This document shows positions 17,411-26,291 of a DNA stretch of 64,000 bases, piece after piece. Position 1 is the first letter of the stretch. Every line of letters begins with the position of its first letter. A model generated the notes under the pieces. It was given only the letters and a program-made list of their open reading frames with translations, was not told the DNA's origin and searched no databases. The DNA lies in the NCBI GenBank assembly GCA_020845575.1, contig JADLFL010000001.1, positions 82,518 through 146,517 on the forward strand, given 5' to 3'. Source of the stretch: Acidobacteriota bacterium (GTDB lineage Bacteria > Acidobacteriota > Vicinamibacteria > Vicinamibacterales > Vicinamibacteraceae). Both the position numbers and the translations under genes were made by a program.

Positions 17411-18769
17411 ATGCCGACGATCCTCGTCGCCGACGATGAGCAGCTGATTCGGTGGTCGCTGTCCGAGCGGCTGCAGGCCGACGGGATGCGCGTGATCGAG
17501 GCGGGCACCGGGCAGGAGGCGATCCAGCGCGTGCAGGATGGCGTCGATCTCGTCCTGCTCGACTACAAGCTGCCCGACACCGACGGCGTCTCGGTGCTGC
17601 GCCACATCAAGGACTACGACCCCGACATCGTCGTCATCCTGCTGACCGCGTACGCCACCGTCGACACCGCCGTCGAGGCGATGAAGACGGGCGCCTACCA
17701 CGTCGCGAACAAGCCGTTCAACATCGACGCGATTTCCGATCTCGTCGCCAAGGCGCTCGAGACCACGCAGCTGCGGCGCGAAGTGCGCCAGCTGCGCGCC
17801 GAGAAGGCGCAGCCGTTCGCGCCCGAGCGCATCATCGGCGAGTCGCCCGGGATGATCGAGGTGAAGGCGCTGCTGAAGAAGGTGGCCATGAGTCCGGCGT
17901 CCACGGTGCTGCTCACCGGCGAGAGCGGCACGGGCAAGGACCTCGCCGCCAAGGTGCTGCACTTCAACAGCGACCGCGCGCACAAGCCGTTCGTGAACAT
18001 CACCTGCTCGGCGATTCCCGAGACGCTGCTCGAGAGCGAGCTGTTCGGCCACGAACGGGGTGCGTTCACCGACGCGCGCCAGCAGAAGCGGGGCCTGCTC
18101 GAATCGGCCGACGGCGGCACCGTGTTCCTCGACGAGATCGGCGAGATGGTGCCCGCGCTGCAGGCCAAGTTGTTGCGCGTGCTGGAGGAGAAGGCGTTCA
18201 AGCGCGTGGGCGGGCAGCACGACGTGCGCGTGGACGTGCGCATCATCGCGGCGACCAACAGGAACCTCGAGGAGCAGGTGAAGCGCGGCCTCTTCAGGTC
18301 GGACCTCTACTACCGCCTCAACGTCCTGCCCATCGAACTGCCCGCGTTGCGCTCGCACCTCGAGGACATCCCGGCGCTCGTGGTCTTCTACGTGGATCAG
18401 TTCAATCGCGAGTTCCGCAAGTCGGTGCGCGGCGCGTCGCCGGAGTCGCTCAAGGCAATGCAGGAGTACGGATGGCCGGGCAACATCCGCGAACTGCGTA
18501 ACGCCGTCGAGCGGGCCATGCTGCTCTGCGAGCATCCCTGGCTGGAGCCCGCCGACTTCCCGGCGTTGGCCGGGGCTCCGCCGCTGGCCGCGGGTATGGC
18601 GCTGCCGGCCGAAGGCGTGAACCTCGAGGAACTGGAACGCAGCCTCGTGGTGCAGGCGCTCGAACGGGCCGGCGGTCACCACGCGCGCGCCGGGACGCTG
18701 CTCGGCCTCAATCGCGACCAGGTCCGCTACCGCGTCGAGAAGTTCGGCCTGGGCAAGGTGTCGGCGTAG
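17411..18769 (+). CDS. NtrC-family sigma-54-dependent response regulator
   Basis: 452 residues. The receiver domain (1-120) has VADDEQL and the phospho-acceptor Asp in VLLDYKLPDTDG. The AAA+ domain (about 138-375) has Walker A TGESGTGKD, the sigma-54 contact loop as GAFTDA, a known variant of GAFTGA, Walker B VFLDEIGEM and the arginine-finger region. The C-terminal Fis-type helix-turn-helix is LLGLNRDQVRYRVEKFGL. It activates transcription with sigma-54. The histidine kinase downstream is the likely partner, and a sigma-54 promoter lies in the gap between them. Confidence 0.93.
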   Translation: MPTILVADDEQLIRWSLSERLQADGMRVIEAGTGQEAIQRVQDGVDLVLLDYKLPDTDGVSVLRHIKDYDPDIVVILLTAYATVDTAVEAMKTGAYHVANKPFNIDAISDLVAKALETTQLRREVRQLRAEKAQPFAPERIIGESPGMIEVKALLKKVAMSPASTVLLTGESGTGKDLAAKVLHFNSDRAHKPFVNITCSAIPETLLESELFGHERGAFTDARQQKRGLLESADGGTVFLDEIGEMVPALQAKLLRVLEEKAFKRVGGQHDVRVDVRIIAATNRNLEEQVKRGLFRSDLYYRLNVLPIELPALRSHLEDIPALVVFYVDQFNREFRKSVRGASPESLKAMQEYGWPGNIRELRNAVERAMLLCEHPWLEPADFPALAGAPPLAAGMALPAEGVNLEELERSLVVQALERAGGHHARAGTLLGLNRDQVRYRVEKFGLGKVSA

Positions 18770-18859
18770 GCCGCGGGTTTTCCCGCACGTGCGCGCGGAC
18801 TTTTCCCCCACGTCTGCGCAGTGCCCCACGTTGGCCGCGTTTTCCGCGCTGCCCTCAGC

Positions 18860-18874
18860 GGCACGGCTGTTGCT
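18860..18874 (+). promoter_or_regulatory. Candidate sigma-54 promoter (-24/-12)
   Basis: GGCAC-N5-TTGCT is seen with GG and GC exactly ten bases apart, matching the TGGCAC-N5-TTGCA consensus except its first T. The predicted start point is about 18885, two bases before an ATG of the kinase. About 70-80 bp upstream there are two TTTTCCC..CACGT stretches, one with the palindrome GCACGTGC, which could be activator sites. Confidence 0.55.
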
Positions 18875-18886
18875 GGCCTCCGAACC

Positions 18887-20371
18887 ATGCCCACAGGGAG
18901 GTTGGACGCTCGTGCCGTGCTGGCCGCTGGCCCGGACGCGCCAACCCGGATAGCATCGCCGCCAGTGACCGTCCCCTCACGCCCCGCATGGTCGCGCGAC
19001 ACCGCCCTGCCCGTCCTGGGTCTCGCGCTTGCCATCGTCATCCTCGCCATCGACATCGAAGCGCCCGTCGGCACGGCGATCGGAATCCTGTACGTGGGCG
19101 TGATCCTCCTCGGCTTGTGGAGTCCATGGCGCGCGTACCCACTGGTGGCTGCCTACGTGTCGTCGGCGCTCGTTCTGGTCGATCTGTACCTCGCATGGGA
19201 TCCGCAGGCCGCGCCGGGCGTGTTGGTCAACGGCCTGCTGCGGATCGCGGTGTTCGTCATCACGGCGTTCGTCGTCCGCCGCTTCGTCGCGGTGGAGCGG
19301 CAGGCGCAGGTCAGCGTGGAGCACCTGAGCGACTTCAAGCGCGCGCTCGACGCCGCGGCGATCGTGGCCATCACCGACGTGCGCGGCCGCATCACGTACG
19401 TCAACGACAAGTTCGTGGAGATCTCGGGCTACACCTCCGACGAACTGATCGGACAGGACCATCGCATCATCAATTCGGGCCACCATCCTCCCGAGTTCAT
19501 CCGCGCGATCTGGCACACGATCGCCAGCGGACGCGTGTGGCACGGCGAGATCCGCAATCGCGCGAAGGACGGGCACTACTACTGGGTGGACACGACGATC
19601 GTGCCGTTCGTCAACGAGGCGGGCAAGCCGTACCAGTACATCGCCATCCGCGCCGACGTCACGGCGCGCAAGGCCGCCGAGGACTCGCTCACGCACCAGG
19701 CGGCGCTGGCACGCGTCGGTCAGATGGCTGCCGTGCTCGCGCACGAGGTGCGCAACCCGCTGGCCGGGATCCGCGGCGCCATGCAGGTCCTCATCGGCCG
19801 TCGGCGCGCCGACGACCCCGAGCGGGGCGTGATGCAGGAGATCCTCGCGCGCACCGAGGCACTCAACGACCTGATCAGCGACCTGCTCGTGTTCGCGCGC
19901 CCGCGTCCGCCGCGCTTTGCCGACGTCGACCTCCTGCCCCTGATAGACGATGTGTTCGCGGCGGTGCGGCAGGATCCGGCGGGCGCCGAGATCGAGCTCG
20001 ACGTGACGGGCCCCGCGCTGATGGTCCACTCGGACGCCGATCTGACGCGCGCGACGATCCTCAACCTCGTGCTCAACGCCGCACAGGCGCTGGCAGGCGA
20101 AGGGCGCATCACCGTGTCGTTGACGCCCACGGTCGATGGATTCGTGCAGGTGCAGGTCCGCGACACGGGCCCCGGCATTCCGCCGGACATCCGGGCGCAG
20201 ATCTTCGAACCGTTCTTCACCACGAAGGCGCGCGGTGGCGGGCTCGGCCTACCCATCGCGCAACGGACGGCGGAGCTCCACGGCGGATCGCTCTCCGTCT
20301 ATTGCCCGCCCGATGGCGGTACCGTGTTCACGCTGACGCTGCCGCGCGCCACGGCCGCTGCCGCGGGTTGA
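18887..20371 (+). CDS. PAS-domain sensor histidine kinase (NtrB-like)
   Basis: 494 residues from the ATG just behind the sigma-54 promoter; a GTG at 18821 would add 22 residues but lies upstream of that promoter. A membrane module of about four helices (about 30-135) precedes a PAS domain (about 155-265; ITDVRGRITYVNDKFVEISG, RAKDGHYYWVDT). HisKA has the phospho-acceptor His in AVLAHEVRNPLAGIRG. The ATPase domain has NLVLNAAQAL, DTGPGIP and FFTTKARGGGLGLPIAQR. It pairs with the NtrC-type regulator upstream; the signal is unknown. Confidence 0.92.
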   Translation: MPTGRLDARAVLAAGPDAPTRIASPPVTVPSRPAWSRDTALPVLGLALAIVILAIDIEAPVGTAIGILYVGVILLGLWSPWRAYPLVAAYVSSALVLVDLYLAWDPQAAPGVLVNGLLRIAVFVITAFVVRRFVAVERQAQVSVEHLSDFKRALDAAAIVAITDVRGRITYVNDKFVEISGYTSDELIGQDHRIINSGHHPPEFIRAIWHTIASGRVWHGEIRNRAKDGHYYWVDTTIVPFVNEAGKPYQYIAIRADVTARKAAEDSLTHQAALARVGQMAAVLAHEVRNPLAGIRGAMQVLIGRRRADDPERGVMQEILARTEALNDLISDLLVFARPRPPRFADVDLLPLIDDVFAAVRQDPAGAEIELDVTGPALMVHSDADLTRATILNLVLNAAQALAGEGRITVSLTPTVDGFVQVQVRDTGPGIPPDIRAQIFEPFFTTKARGGGLGLPIAQRTAELHGGSLSVYCPPDGGTVFTLTLPRATAAAAG

Positions 20372-20382
20372 GCGGACAGGCG

Positions 20383-20910
20383 TCAGGGAGTCGGAAGGCG
20401 GGGCTCGCCGCGCCACTCGCGGCGGAGCAGGCCGAACAGCAGGATGTCGTCCTCGGTCCCGTCGAGGATGCGCGCGAGGCGCCGGCGGCCTTCTTCGACG
20501 AATCCCGCGCGCCTGTACAACGCGATCGCCCGCAGGTTGGACCCGAAGACTTCGAGCTCGATCCGCGTCAGGCCCTTGCCGAACCCTTCGGCGAGGGCAT
20601 CGTCGAGCAGGCGCTGCCCCAGGCCGCGGCCTCGTGCGTCCGGCGCGAGGCCCATCCCGAGGCGGCCGTAGTGCCTGAGTCCCTCGAAGGGACCGCAGAC
20701 GATGTCGACCCAGCCGATGAGGCGATCGGCATCGACGAGCACGAGCGCGACGCCGTTGGACGCGCGCACGTGCGACAGGTACTCGCGCGTTTGCGCGATC
20801 GTGAAGCCGTCCGTCGAGCCGAGGTACCTGCGCTCGCGCGCCACGGCCTCCACGAGCGCCTGCAGCGCCGGCGCGTCGTCGTCAGTGGTGGGTCTGACGC
20901 GCATCGGCAT
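20383..20910 (-). CDS. GNAT-family N-acetyltransferase
   Basis: 175 residues. The ATG overlaps the alkaline phosphatase stop by one base, so the two genes are coupled. The acetyl-CoA binding motif A is clear (GMGLAPDARGRGLGQRLLDD), followed by the IELEVFGSNLRAIALYRRAG segment of motif B. Substrate unknown; similar proteins acetylate amino groups of small molecules or protein N-termini. It ends 11 bases from the convergent kinase gene. Confidence 0.88.
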   Translation of the reverse strand: MPMRVRPTTDDDAPALQALVEAVARERRYLGSTDGFTIAQTREYLSHVRASNGVALVLVDADRLIGWVDIVCGPFEGLRHYGRLGMGLAPDARGRGLGQRLLDDALAEGFGKGLTRIELEVFGSNLRAIALYRRAGFVEEGRRRLARILDGTEDDILLFGLLRREWRGEPRLPTP

Positions 20911-22844
20911 CACTTCGGCGGATAGGTGCCCGCCGTCGCGCGCAGGATCTTCAGCAGCACGTCGGAGTTCTCGTACACGCCCGTGAACTGCCACGCGCCG
21001 GGGCCTGACGCGGAGAGCGGCACGTCGGACGCCGTGTGGCCCGCGAACGTGTGGCCGTTGGACGCCGTGTCTGCCGGGCATCCGCGCGAATCGGGACATG
21101 CGGTCTCGCCGTTCTCGATCGTGCCGGACACGACGAACCCGGGCACGCCGCCCGCCTCGCCGCGGGCCGGATTGGCCACCGCCACGAGCCGCCCATCGTC
21201 TTCCTTCTTCAGCACGCCGGCTTCGGTCTGCACGCGATCGGCCATCCAGTTCTCGATGCGATCGGGCGCCGCGGACCATCCGAGCAACAGCTTGCGCGTG
21301 GGATCGGGATCGACGGGGAAACCGCGCTCGTCCACCACGTAGTTGGTGGTGAAGGGGAGGACCTGCTCGGGCAGGAAGCGGAAGACGGCGGCGTAGTCGC
21401 GCACGGCCTTGCCGATCTGCGACGGCACGTAGTGCTCGTTGCCCACGCCGATGATGCCCATGCCGCCCGTCTCGTGGTCGGCGGTGACGATCACGAGCGT
21501 GTCGTTGTCCGGATTGTTGTCGCTGTTGGTCTGCTTCGCGAACTCCAGCGCAACGGCGATCGCGCGATCGAACTCGATGATGTCCCAGATGGAGCGTTCC
21601 TGATCCGCGGCATGCGCGCGCTTGTCGATCGACGCGCCTTCCACCATCAGATAGAAGCCTGCCGGCGAGTGTGCCGTGAGCGACCTGAGCGCGAGGCGGG
21701 TCATGTCCTCGAGCATCGGCGTGTCGCGGTACGGCGCGTTCTTCTCGAGCGCGAGCTCGTCGCTGTACCGCCCGGCGCCGACCTTGTCGAAAGCCACCAC
21801 CATGTGCTGTGCATGGAAGAGTCCGAGCAGCGCCTTCGGCGCCGGCGTCTGCGGATCGAGAAGACGCCGCACGTCGGTGCCGTTGCGCACGGTGTCGTAG
21901 CCCGCGCCGCGGAACTCCTCGATCAGGTTGCGGGTGTCCGGCCGCGTGCCGCCCGCGTCCTTCGGGGCGAAGTGGTTCGCGCCGCCGCCCATCAGCACCG
22001 TCACGCCGTTGGTCGCGCGTTCGTCGAAGAACTGCGCGGCGATGCCGGGTCCCGCGAAGCGGCTCGACGTGTGCGCCGCGTTGGCCGCCGGCGTCGAGTC
22101 GGTGAGATCGGCGGTGGTCACGATGCCGACGTTGAATCCGGGACCGCGCGTGCGCCGCAGGATCTCGCCGAGGTACTCCATACGCGGGTTGTCGAACGGA
22201 TCCGGCGTGTTGTCGGGGAACACGCCCTCCTGGTTGTTGGCGTTCTTCTGCCCGGTGACGTAGGCGGCCATACCGGGCGACGAGTCGGTGATCACGGCGT
22301 TGAGCGAACCGGTCATCACCTGTCCCGTGACCTCCAATGTGTCCATCGCGAGCCGGCCGGCGGCCTTGCCGTTGTGGGTCCCGCGCGAGACGATGCGCGC
22401 GGCCGTGCGGTGGGCGGCGCCCATGCCGTCGCCGAGGAAGAAGATGACGTTGCGCGCGCGCGGTTGGCGTCGGCGCGCGGGGCCCGCCCACGTCTCGACC
22501 TGCAGGTGCGATTCGGCGGACGCGCCGTCGCTCGTCGTAGCGCGAATCACGAGCGGCCCCTGGCGCGAGGCGCTGAAGCGGCGCGAGAGGAAGTTGGCGG
22601 TGTTGGCCGGGGCGCCATCCTGGGCCTTCGGGTCGTTGCGCGCGGTCCATTCCTGGCCATCGACCCAGACGCGCAGACCCGTGGGCGCCGCGGCGTCGCT
22701 GCTGGTTGCCTCGACGCGGATGTCCATGATCTGTCCGGCGACGAGCACGCCGCCATCGGGCGGCATGATGCGGATGGTGGTCGCTCCGTAGGCGACCGGC
22801 GACGAGAGGATGAAAGCGCCAAGTGCGACGAGGACGGTACGCAT
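20910..22844 (-). CDS. Secreted alkaline phosphatase with N-terminal Ig-like domain
   Basis: 644 residues. The ATG giving a signal peptide (MRTVLVALGAFILSSPVAYG) was chosen although the frame is open further upstream. Residues about 22-125 look like an Ig-like beta-sandwich (IRIMPPDGGVLVAGQIMDIR). The phosphatase domain then shows NVIFFLGDGMG (metal Asp), the nucleophile region TDSSPGMAAYVTG, TTADLTDSTPAANAAH, VEGASIDKRAHA and TADHETGGMG (metal ligands). It releases phosphate from monoesters in the periplasm or outside. Divergent from the TIM-barrel gene with 41 bases between. Confidence 0.9.
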   Translation of the reverse strand: MRTVLVALGAFILSSPVAYGATTIRIMPPDGGVLVAGQIMDIRVEATSSDAAAPTGLRVWVDGQEWTARNDPKAQDGAPANTANFLSRRFSASRQGPLVIRATTSDGASAESHLQVETWAGPARRRQPRARNVIFFLGDGMGAAHRTAARIVSRGTHNGKAAGRLAMDTLEVTGQVMTGSLNAVITDSSPGMAAYVTGQKNANNQEGVFPDNTPDPFDNPRMEYLGEILRRTRGPGFNVGIVTTADLTDSTPAANAAHTSSRFAGPGIAAQFFDERATNGVTVLMGGGANHFAPKDAGGTRPDTRNLIEEFRGAGYDTVRNGTDVRRLLDPQTPAPKALLGLFHAQHMVVAFDKVGAGRYSDELALEKNAPYRDTPMLEDMTRLALRSLTAHSPAGFYLMVEGASIDKRAHAADQERSIWDIIEFDRAIAVALEFAKQTNSDNNPDNDTLVIVTADHETGGMGIIGVGNEHYVPSQIGKAVRDYAAVFRFLPEQVLPFTTNYVVDERGFPVDPDPTRKLLLGWSAAPDRIENWMADRVQTEAGVLKKEDDGRLVAVANPARGEAGGVPGFVVSGTIENGETACPDSRGCPADTASNGHTFAGHTASDVPLSASGPGAWQFTGVYENSDVLLKILRATAGTYPPK

Positions 22845-22872
22845 GGCGGGAATCATAGCGCCGTGACGCACA

Positions 22873-22878
22873 TATACT
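22873..22878 (+). promoter_or_regulatory. TATACT -10 box of an apparently leaderless gene
   Basis: TATACT lies seven bases before the ATG of the TIM-barrel isomerase gene, in a 41-bp divergent gap without any Shine-Dalgarno-like sequence. Confidence 0.5.
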
Positions 22879-22885
22879 GTCGCGC

Positions 22886-23821
22886 ATGCACAGACGGGAG
22901 TTCCTCGGAGCCGTGGCTGCGTCGGGGTTGATACCGGCCGTCGCTGGTGGACGGGCGATCGCGCAGGCGGCCCAGCCGCCATCGCTGGCGCCGACGGCGT
23001 TCGAGATGGCCTGCATGACGTTGCCGTACGCGGCCTTCCCGATGGAACGCGCGCTCGAGGGCGTCGTGAAGGCGGGGTATCGGAACGTGGCGTGGGGTGT
23101 CACGCACAAGGGGAGCGACGGGCGCGAGCGTCCGGCGATGGCCGTCGACGCGCCACCGTCGGAGGCCGCGGCGCTCGCCGGCAGGTGCCGCGACATGGGA
23201 CTCGATCCCGTGATGATGTTCTCGACGGTCTTCCTCGAAGAGGCAGGCGCCGCCGAGGCGCATCAGCGGCGCATCGCGCAGGCGGCCGCGGCGCGGATCC
23301 CCTACGTGCTCACGTTCGGCCGTACGCGGCCCGGCGAGTACGAGCGCGTGATCGCGTGCCTGAAGGCCATCGGGCCCGTGGCGCGCCAGGCGGGCGTGAT
23401 GGTGCTCATCAAGCAGCACGGCGGGAACACGGCCACCGGCGAGATGTGCGCGCGGATCATCGCCGAGGTAGGAGACGAGGGCGTGCGCCTGTGTTACGAC
23501 GCGGGCAACGTGCTCGACTACGAGAGCCATGATCCGATCGCCGACATCAGGACGTGCGTCTCGGACATCCGCGCGTTCGCGATCCAGGACCATCGCGACT
23601 GGCCGAAAGACGAGGATTGCGGCCCGGGTTTCGGCGAGATCGATCACTACCGCCTCTTCGAGCCCGTCATGCACACGGGGCTGACGATCCCGCTCGTCTT
23701 CGAGAACATCTTCGAACCGCTCGTGCCGCGCCCGTCGACGGCGGAAGGCATCGATGCGCTCGCGCGCCGCGCGAGGGAATACGTGGACGGCGTGATTCGC
23801 GGACTGCGCACGCGCGCCTGA
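22886..23821 (+). CDS. Exported hydroxypyruvate isomerase-like TIM-barrel protein
   Basis: 311 residues with a leader of Tat/Sec character (MHRREFLGAVAASGLIPAVA). The fold is that of sugar-phosphate isomerase/epimerase proteins (AP endonuclease family 2): LGLDPVMMF-like strand, VLIKQHGGNTATGEM, LCYDAGNVLDYES and AIQDHRDWPKDEDCGPGFGE, which supply the His, Asp and Glu metal ligands. Substrate unknown. The following gene is a Gfo/Idh/MocA oxidoreductase with its own Tat leader, a pairing often seen in bacteria that process sugars outside the cytoplasm. Confidence 0.82.
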   Translation: MHRREFLGAVAASGLIPAVAGGRAIAQAAQPPSLAPTAFEMACMTLPYAAFPMERALEGVVKAGYRNVAWGVTHKGSDGRERPAMAVDAPPSEAAALAGRCRDMGLDPVMMFSTVFLEEAGAAEAHQRRIAQAAAARIPYVLTFGRTRPGEYERVIACLKAIGPVARQAGVMVLIKQHGGNTATGEMCARIIAEVGDEGVRLCYDAGNVLDYESHDPIADIRTCVSDIRAFAIQDHRDWPKDEDCGPGFGEIDHYRLFEPVMHTGLTIPLVFENIFEPLVPRPSTAEGIDALARRAREYVDGVIRGLRTRA

Positions 23822-23845
23822 TTGGTAGAGAAAGGATTTCCTTAC

Positions 23846-25003
23846 GTGACTAACGACTGCACTCGACGAGCCTTCCTCGGCGCCGGCACCTCGCTGGCCG
23901 TCACCACCGCGCTGGCGGGCCGCGCCGTGGCGTCAGCCCAGGCGCCAATCCCCGCAACGCCCGTGGCCGGCGCGATCGCGACGGGCGTCATCGGCACCGG
24001 CGGACGGGGCACGGCTGACCTGCGCGCCGTGCTCGACCTCGGCAAGGTGGCCGCGGTGTGCGACGTGAAGGCCGATCGCCTGAAGGCCGCCGTCGATCTG
24101 GCGGCGCGCGACACGCCGGCGTCGTACGACGACTATCGCCGCGTGCTGGACCGCAAGGACATCCAGGCGGTGGTCATCGCCACGCCGCCGCACCTGCACG
24201 CGGAGATGGCGGTGGCGGCGCTGCAGGCGGGCAAGCACGTCTACTGCGAAAAGCCCGTGGCGATCACGCCGGACACCGTTGCGGCCGTGGTCAAGGCCGT
24301 GAAAGCGTCAGGGAAGGTGTTCGTCTCGGGCCAGCAGCTGCGGTCGTATCGTCGTCTGGGCTCGGCGGTGGACAAGATTCGGAGCGGCGCCATCGGCGAC
24401 GTGTTGATGGTGAAGGCGCAGCGGCACTCCGAGAGTGACCTGAGCCATACCGGCAGTTCGGCGGACTGGTTCTTCGACGTCGAGAAGTCCGGCGGGTACC
24501 TGATCGAGATGTCCGTGCACAACCTCGATCTGTGCAACTGGGCGATCGGCGCCACGCCGGTGAAGGCGGCCGGTTTCGGCGGCATCCTGCTGTACAAGGA
24601 CGACCCGCCGGGGCGATCGATCATGGACGGCTACACGCTCAGCTACGACTATCCGGGCGGCGTGAAGCTGTACTTCACGCAGATGGTGTTCCATCCGAAG
24701 GGGCTGCCCGGCGGCGGGCAGTTCGTGCACGTCTACGGACAGAAGGGCGCGTGCGATCTGATGGGCGATACGCGCGTGTATCCGCTCGACGGCCAGGCGC
24801 CGCCGGCCGAACTCGTGCCGAAGGTCGACGAGGATCAGAACGCGCACATGCGCGCGTTCTACGACTGCATCCGCGGCACCGGCCACAACCCCGCCGACGT
24901 GATGGTCGGCGCGACAGGCGCGCTGACCGCCATCATGGGCCACCAGGCCATCACCACGGGCAAGGTCGTCGAGTGGGCGACGATTGCCAGGGGGATTGCC
25001 TGA
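23846..25003 (+). CDS. Tat-exported Gfo/Idh/MocA-family oxidoreductase
   Basis: 385 residues. The GTG start was chosen because AGAAAGGA lies about ten bases ahead. The leader carries twin arginines (CTRRAFLGAGTSLAVTT). The Rossmann part has the NAD-binding GVIGTGGRGTADLRAVL, VIATPPHLHAEMAVAALQAG and the family's EKPVAITP. The C-terminal half carries the substrate domain (DWFFDVEKSGGYLIEMSVHN). The family oxidises or isomerises sugars and inositols with tightly held NAD(P). Together with the upstream isomerase it may handle a modified sugar in the periplasm. Confidence 0.87.
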   Translation: MTNDCTRRAFLGAGTSLAVTTALAGRAVASAQAPIPATPVAGAIATGVIGTGGRGTADLRAVLDLGKVAAVCDVKADRLKAAVDLAARDTPASYDDYRRVLDRKDIQAVVIATPPHLHAEMAVAALQAGKHVYCEKPVAITPDTVAAVVKAVKASGKVFVSGQQLRSYRRLGSAVDKIRSGAIGDVLMVKAQRHSESDLSHTGSSADWFFDVEKSGGYLIEMSVHNLDLCNWAIGATPVKAAGFGGILLYKDDPPGRSIMDGYTLSYDYPGGVKLYFTQMVFHPKGLPGGGQFVHVYGQKGACDLMGDTRVYPLDGQAPPAELVPKVDEDQNAHMRAFYDCIRGTGHNPADVMVGATGALTAIMGHQAITTGKVVEWATIARGIA

Positions 25004-25004
25004 C

Positions 25005-25053
25005 CGACAACGGGCAACGGGCAACTGCTCGGGCCGGCTCTCCGAGCCCGGCC
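25005..25053. repeat. Heptad units plus GGGCCGG hairpin between convergent genes
   Basis: Three GGGCAAC-type heptads (25005-25025) are followed by a hairpin GGGCCGGCTC/GAGCCCGGCCC with one bulged base (25031-25053). The element unites both repeat families of the window and may end transcription from either side. Confidence 0.6.
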
Positions 25054-25059
25054 CAACCG

Positions 25060-26286
25060 CTACCTGCCCTGCAGGTACGCGTCGAGGACAGGAACCAGTG
25101 ACGCGCCGTATTCCTGCCACAGGGTGGCGGACGTGTGGCTCTTGCGGCCTTCGATCCAGTTGGCGTTGAGCTCGTGGACCACCGCGTCGATGCCGTAGCG
25201 TTGCAGCCAGCCGTCGCCGAGCGTGCCGCTGTTGCGGAACTCGCCGTCGGTGTGGCCTTCGGTGAACCACGTGTGCGCGCGGAGCAGGGCTTCGAGGCGC
25301 GCCATGCGTGCGAGGTGCGCGTCGAGGCCCGGCACCGGCGGACGGCTGATGTGCAGCAGGCCGCGTCCGTCGTTGTGCAGTTCGATGGCGAGGGTGGGCG
25401 TGCGCCCCTTCGCGATCATCGCCTCCAGCCAGCGTTCGAGCGCCGCGTTCTCGGGCACGAGCGTGGCGTCAGCCGGTGATTGCCAGTTGCGATTCAGGTC
25501 GCGCCCGTTGGCGTTGAAGCGCGTGAGGCCGCGTGCCACGCCGTCCTTGTTGGCCATCGGCAGCACGTACAGCACGTGGCGTGCCCGCCATTCCCGCGCC
25601 ACGGCATCGTCTCGCAGCAGTCGATCCACGAGCCCCTGCGCCACCCAGTTGCTGCCAGACTCCCACGGATGCGCCCGTGCGCGCACGAACACGCGCGTCG
25701 GTGCTTCCTCGTTCCCGATGGTGATGATCTCCAGCGGACGCCCCTGCACCGTGTGGCCGATCGTGGCGACAGACGCGTGAGGGCTCGCGCTGACGCGCGC
25801 GAGGAAGCGATCGAGATCCGACAGGCGATACGGCTGCATGCGCGCCAGCCACAGCGATTCCCCGGGCATCGTCACGGTGACGCGTACACGGTTGTCCGGC
25901 AATGCGGTGGTGGGCACCGTGGTCCACGTGTCGCCGTCCGGTGAGATCGCCACGCTTCGGAGTTCCCGCGCCACCGACCCGGGTGTGCCGTTCCAGACGT
26001 TGTCGAGATTGCGGAACTCGATCGTGATGCGCGCGCCGGGGCGTCCGACGAGCCGCACGCTGATGTGACCAGCGGCGCGATTCGGTGAGTCGCGCTCGTG
26101 GTCGTAGAGGAGGTGCACGAGATACGCGCCATCCTCCGCACGCTCGTACCAGACGGGCGAGGCGTTCTCGATGCCCGTGTCGATGTACGAGAGTTCGGTG
26201 TCGGTTGCCGCCAGCGCCTGCGCGAACGCGACGGCGTGTGTCAGCGCAGTCGTGACGATGAGGGCCGAGAGGAAAGTACGCAACAT
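25060..26286 (-). CDS. Secreted M14-family zinc carboxypeptidase
   Basis: 408 residues with a signal peptide (RTFLSALIVTTALTHAVAFA). Residues about 22-150 are a beta-rich N-terminal domain. The catalytic domain has the zinc ligands HPWE (ARAHPWESGSNW) and His of IELHNDGRG, NRNW for substrate binding, and the general base Glu in AVVHELNANW. This arrangement is that of the M14 subfamily of cytosolic-carboxypeptidase-like and AGBL proteins. It trims C-terminal residues from peptides. The start is five bases after the upstream dioxygenase stop, so the two form an operon. Confidence 0.85.
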   Translation of the reverse strand: MLRTFLSALIVTTALTHAVAFAQALAATDTELSYIDTGIENASPVWYERAEDGAYLVHLLYDHERDSPNRAAGHISVRLVGRPGARITIEFRNLDNVWNGTPGSVARELRSVAISPDGDTWTTVPTTALPDNRVRVTVTMPGESLWLARMQPYRLSDLDRFLARVSASPHASVATIGHTVQGRPLEIITIGNEEAPTRVFVRARAHPWESGSNWVAQGLVDRLLRDDAVAREWRARHVLYVLPMANKDGVARGLTRFNANGRDLNRNWQSPADATLVPENAALERWLEAMIAKGRTPTLAIELHNDGRGLLHISRPPVPGLDAHLARMARLEALLRAHTWFTEGHTDGEFRNSGTLGDGWLQRYGIDAVVHELNANWIEGRKSHTSATLWQEYGASLVPVLDAYLQGR

Positions 26287-26291
26287 GTTTG

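Noticed and set aside
20383..23196. One continuous 937-residue minus-strand protein
   Set aside because: Only its last 175 residues (acetyltransferase) are protein-like; the rest is an alternate frame of the alkaline phosphatase gene.
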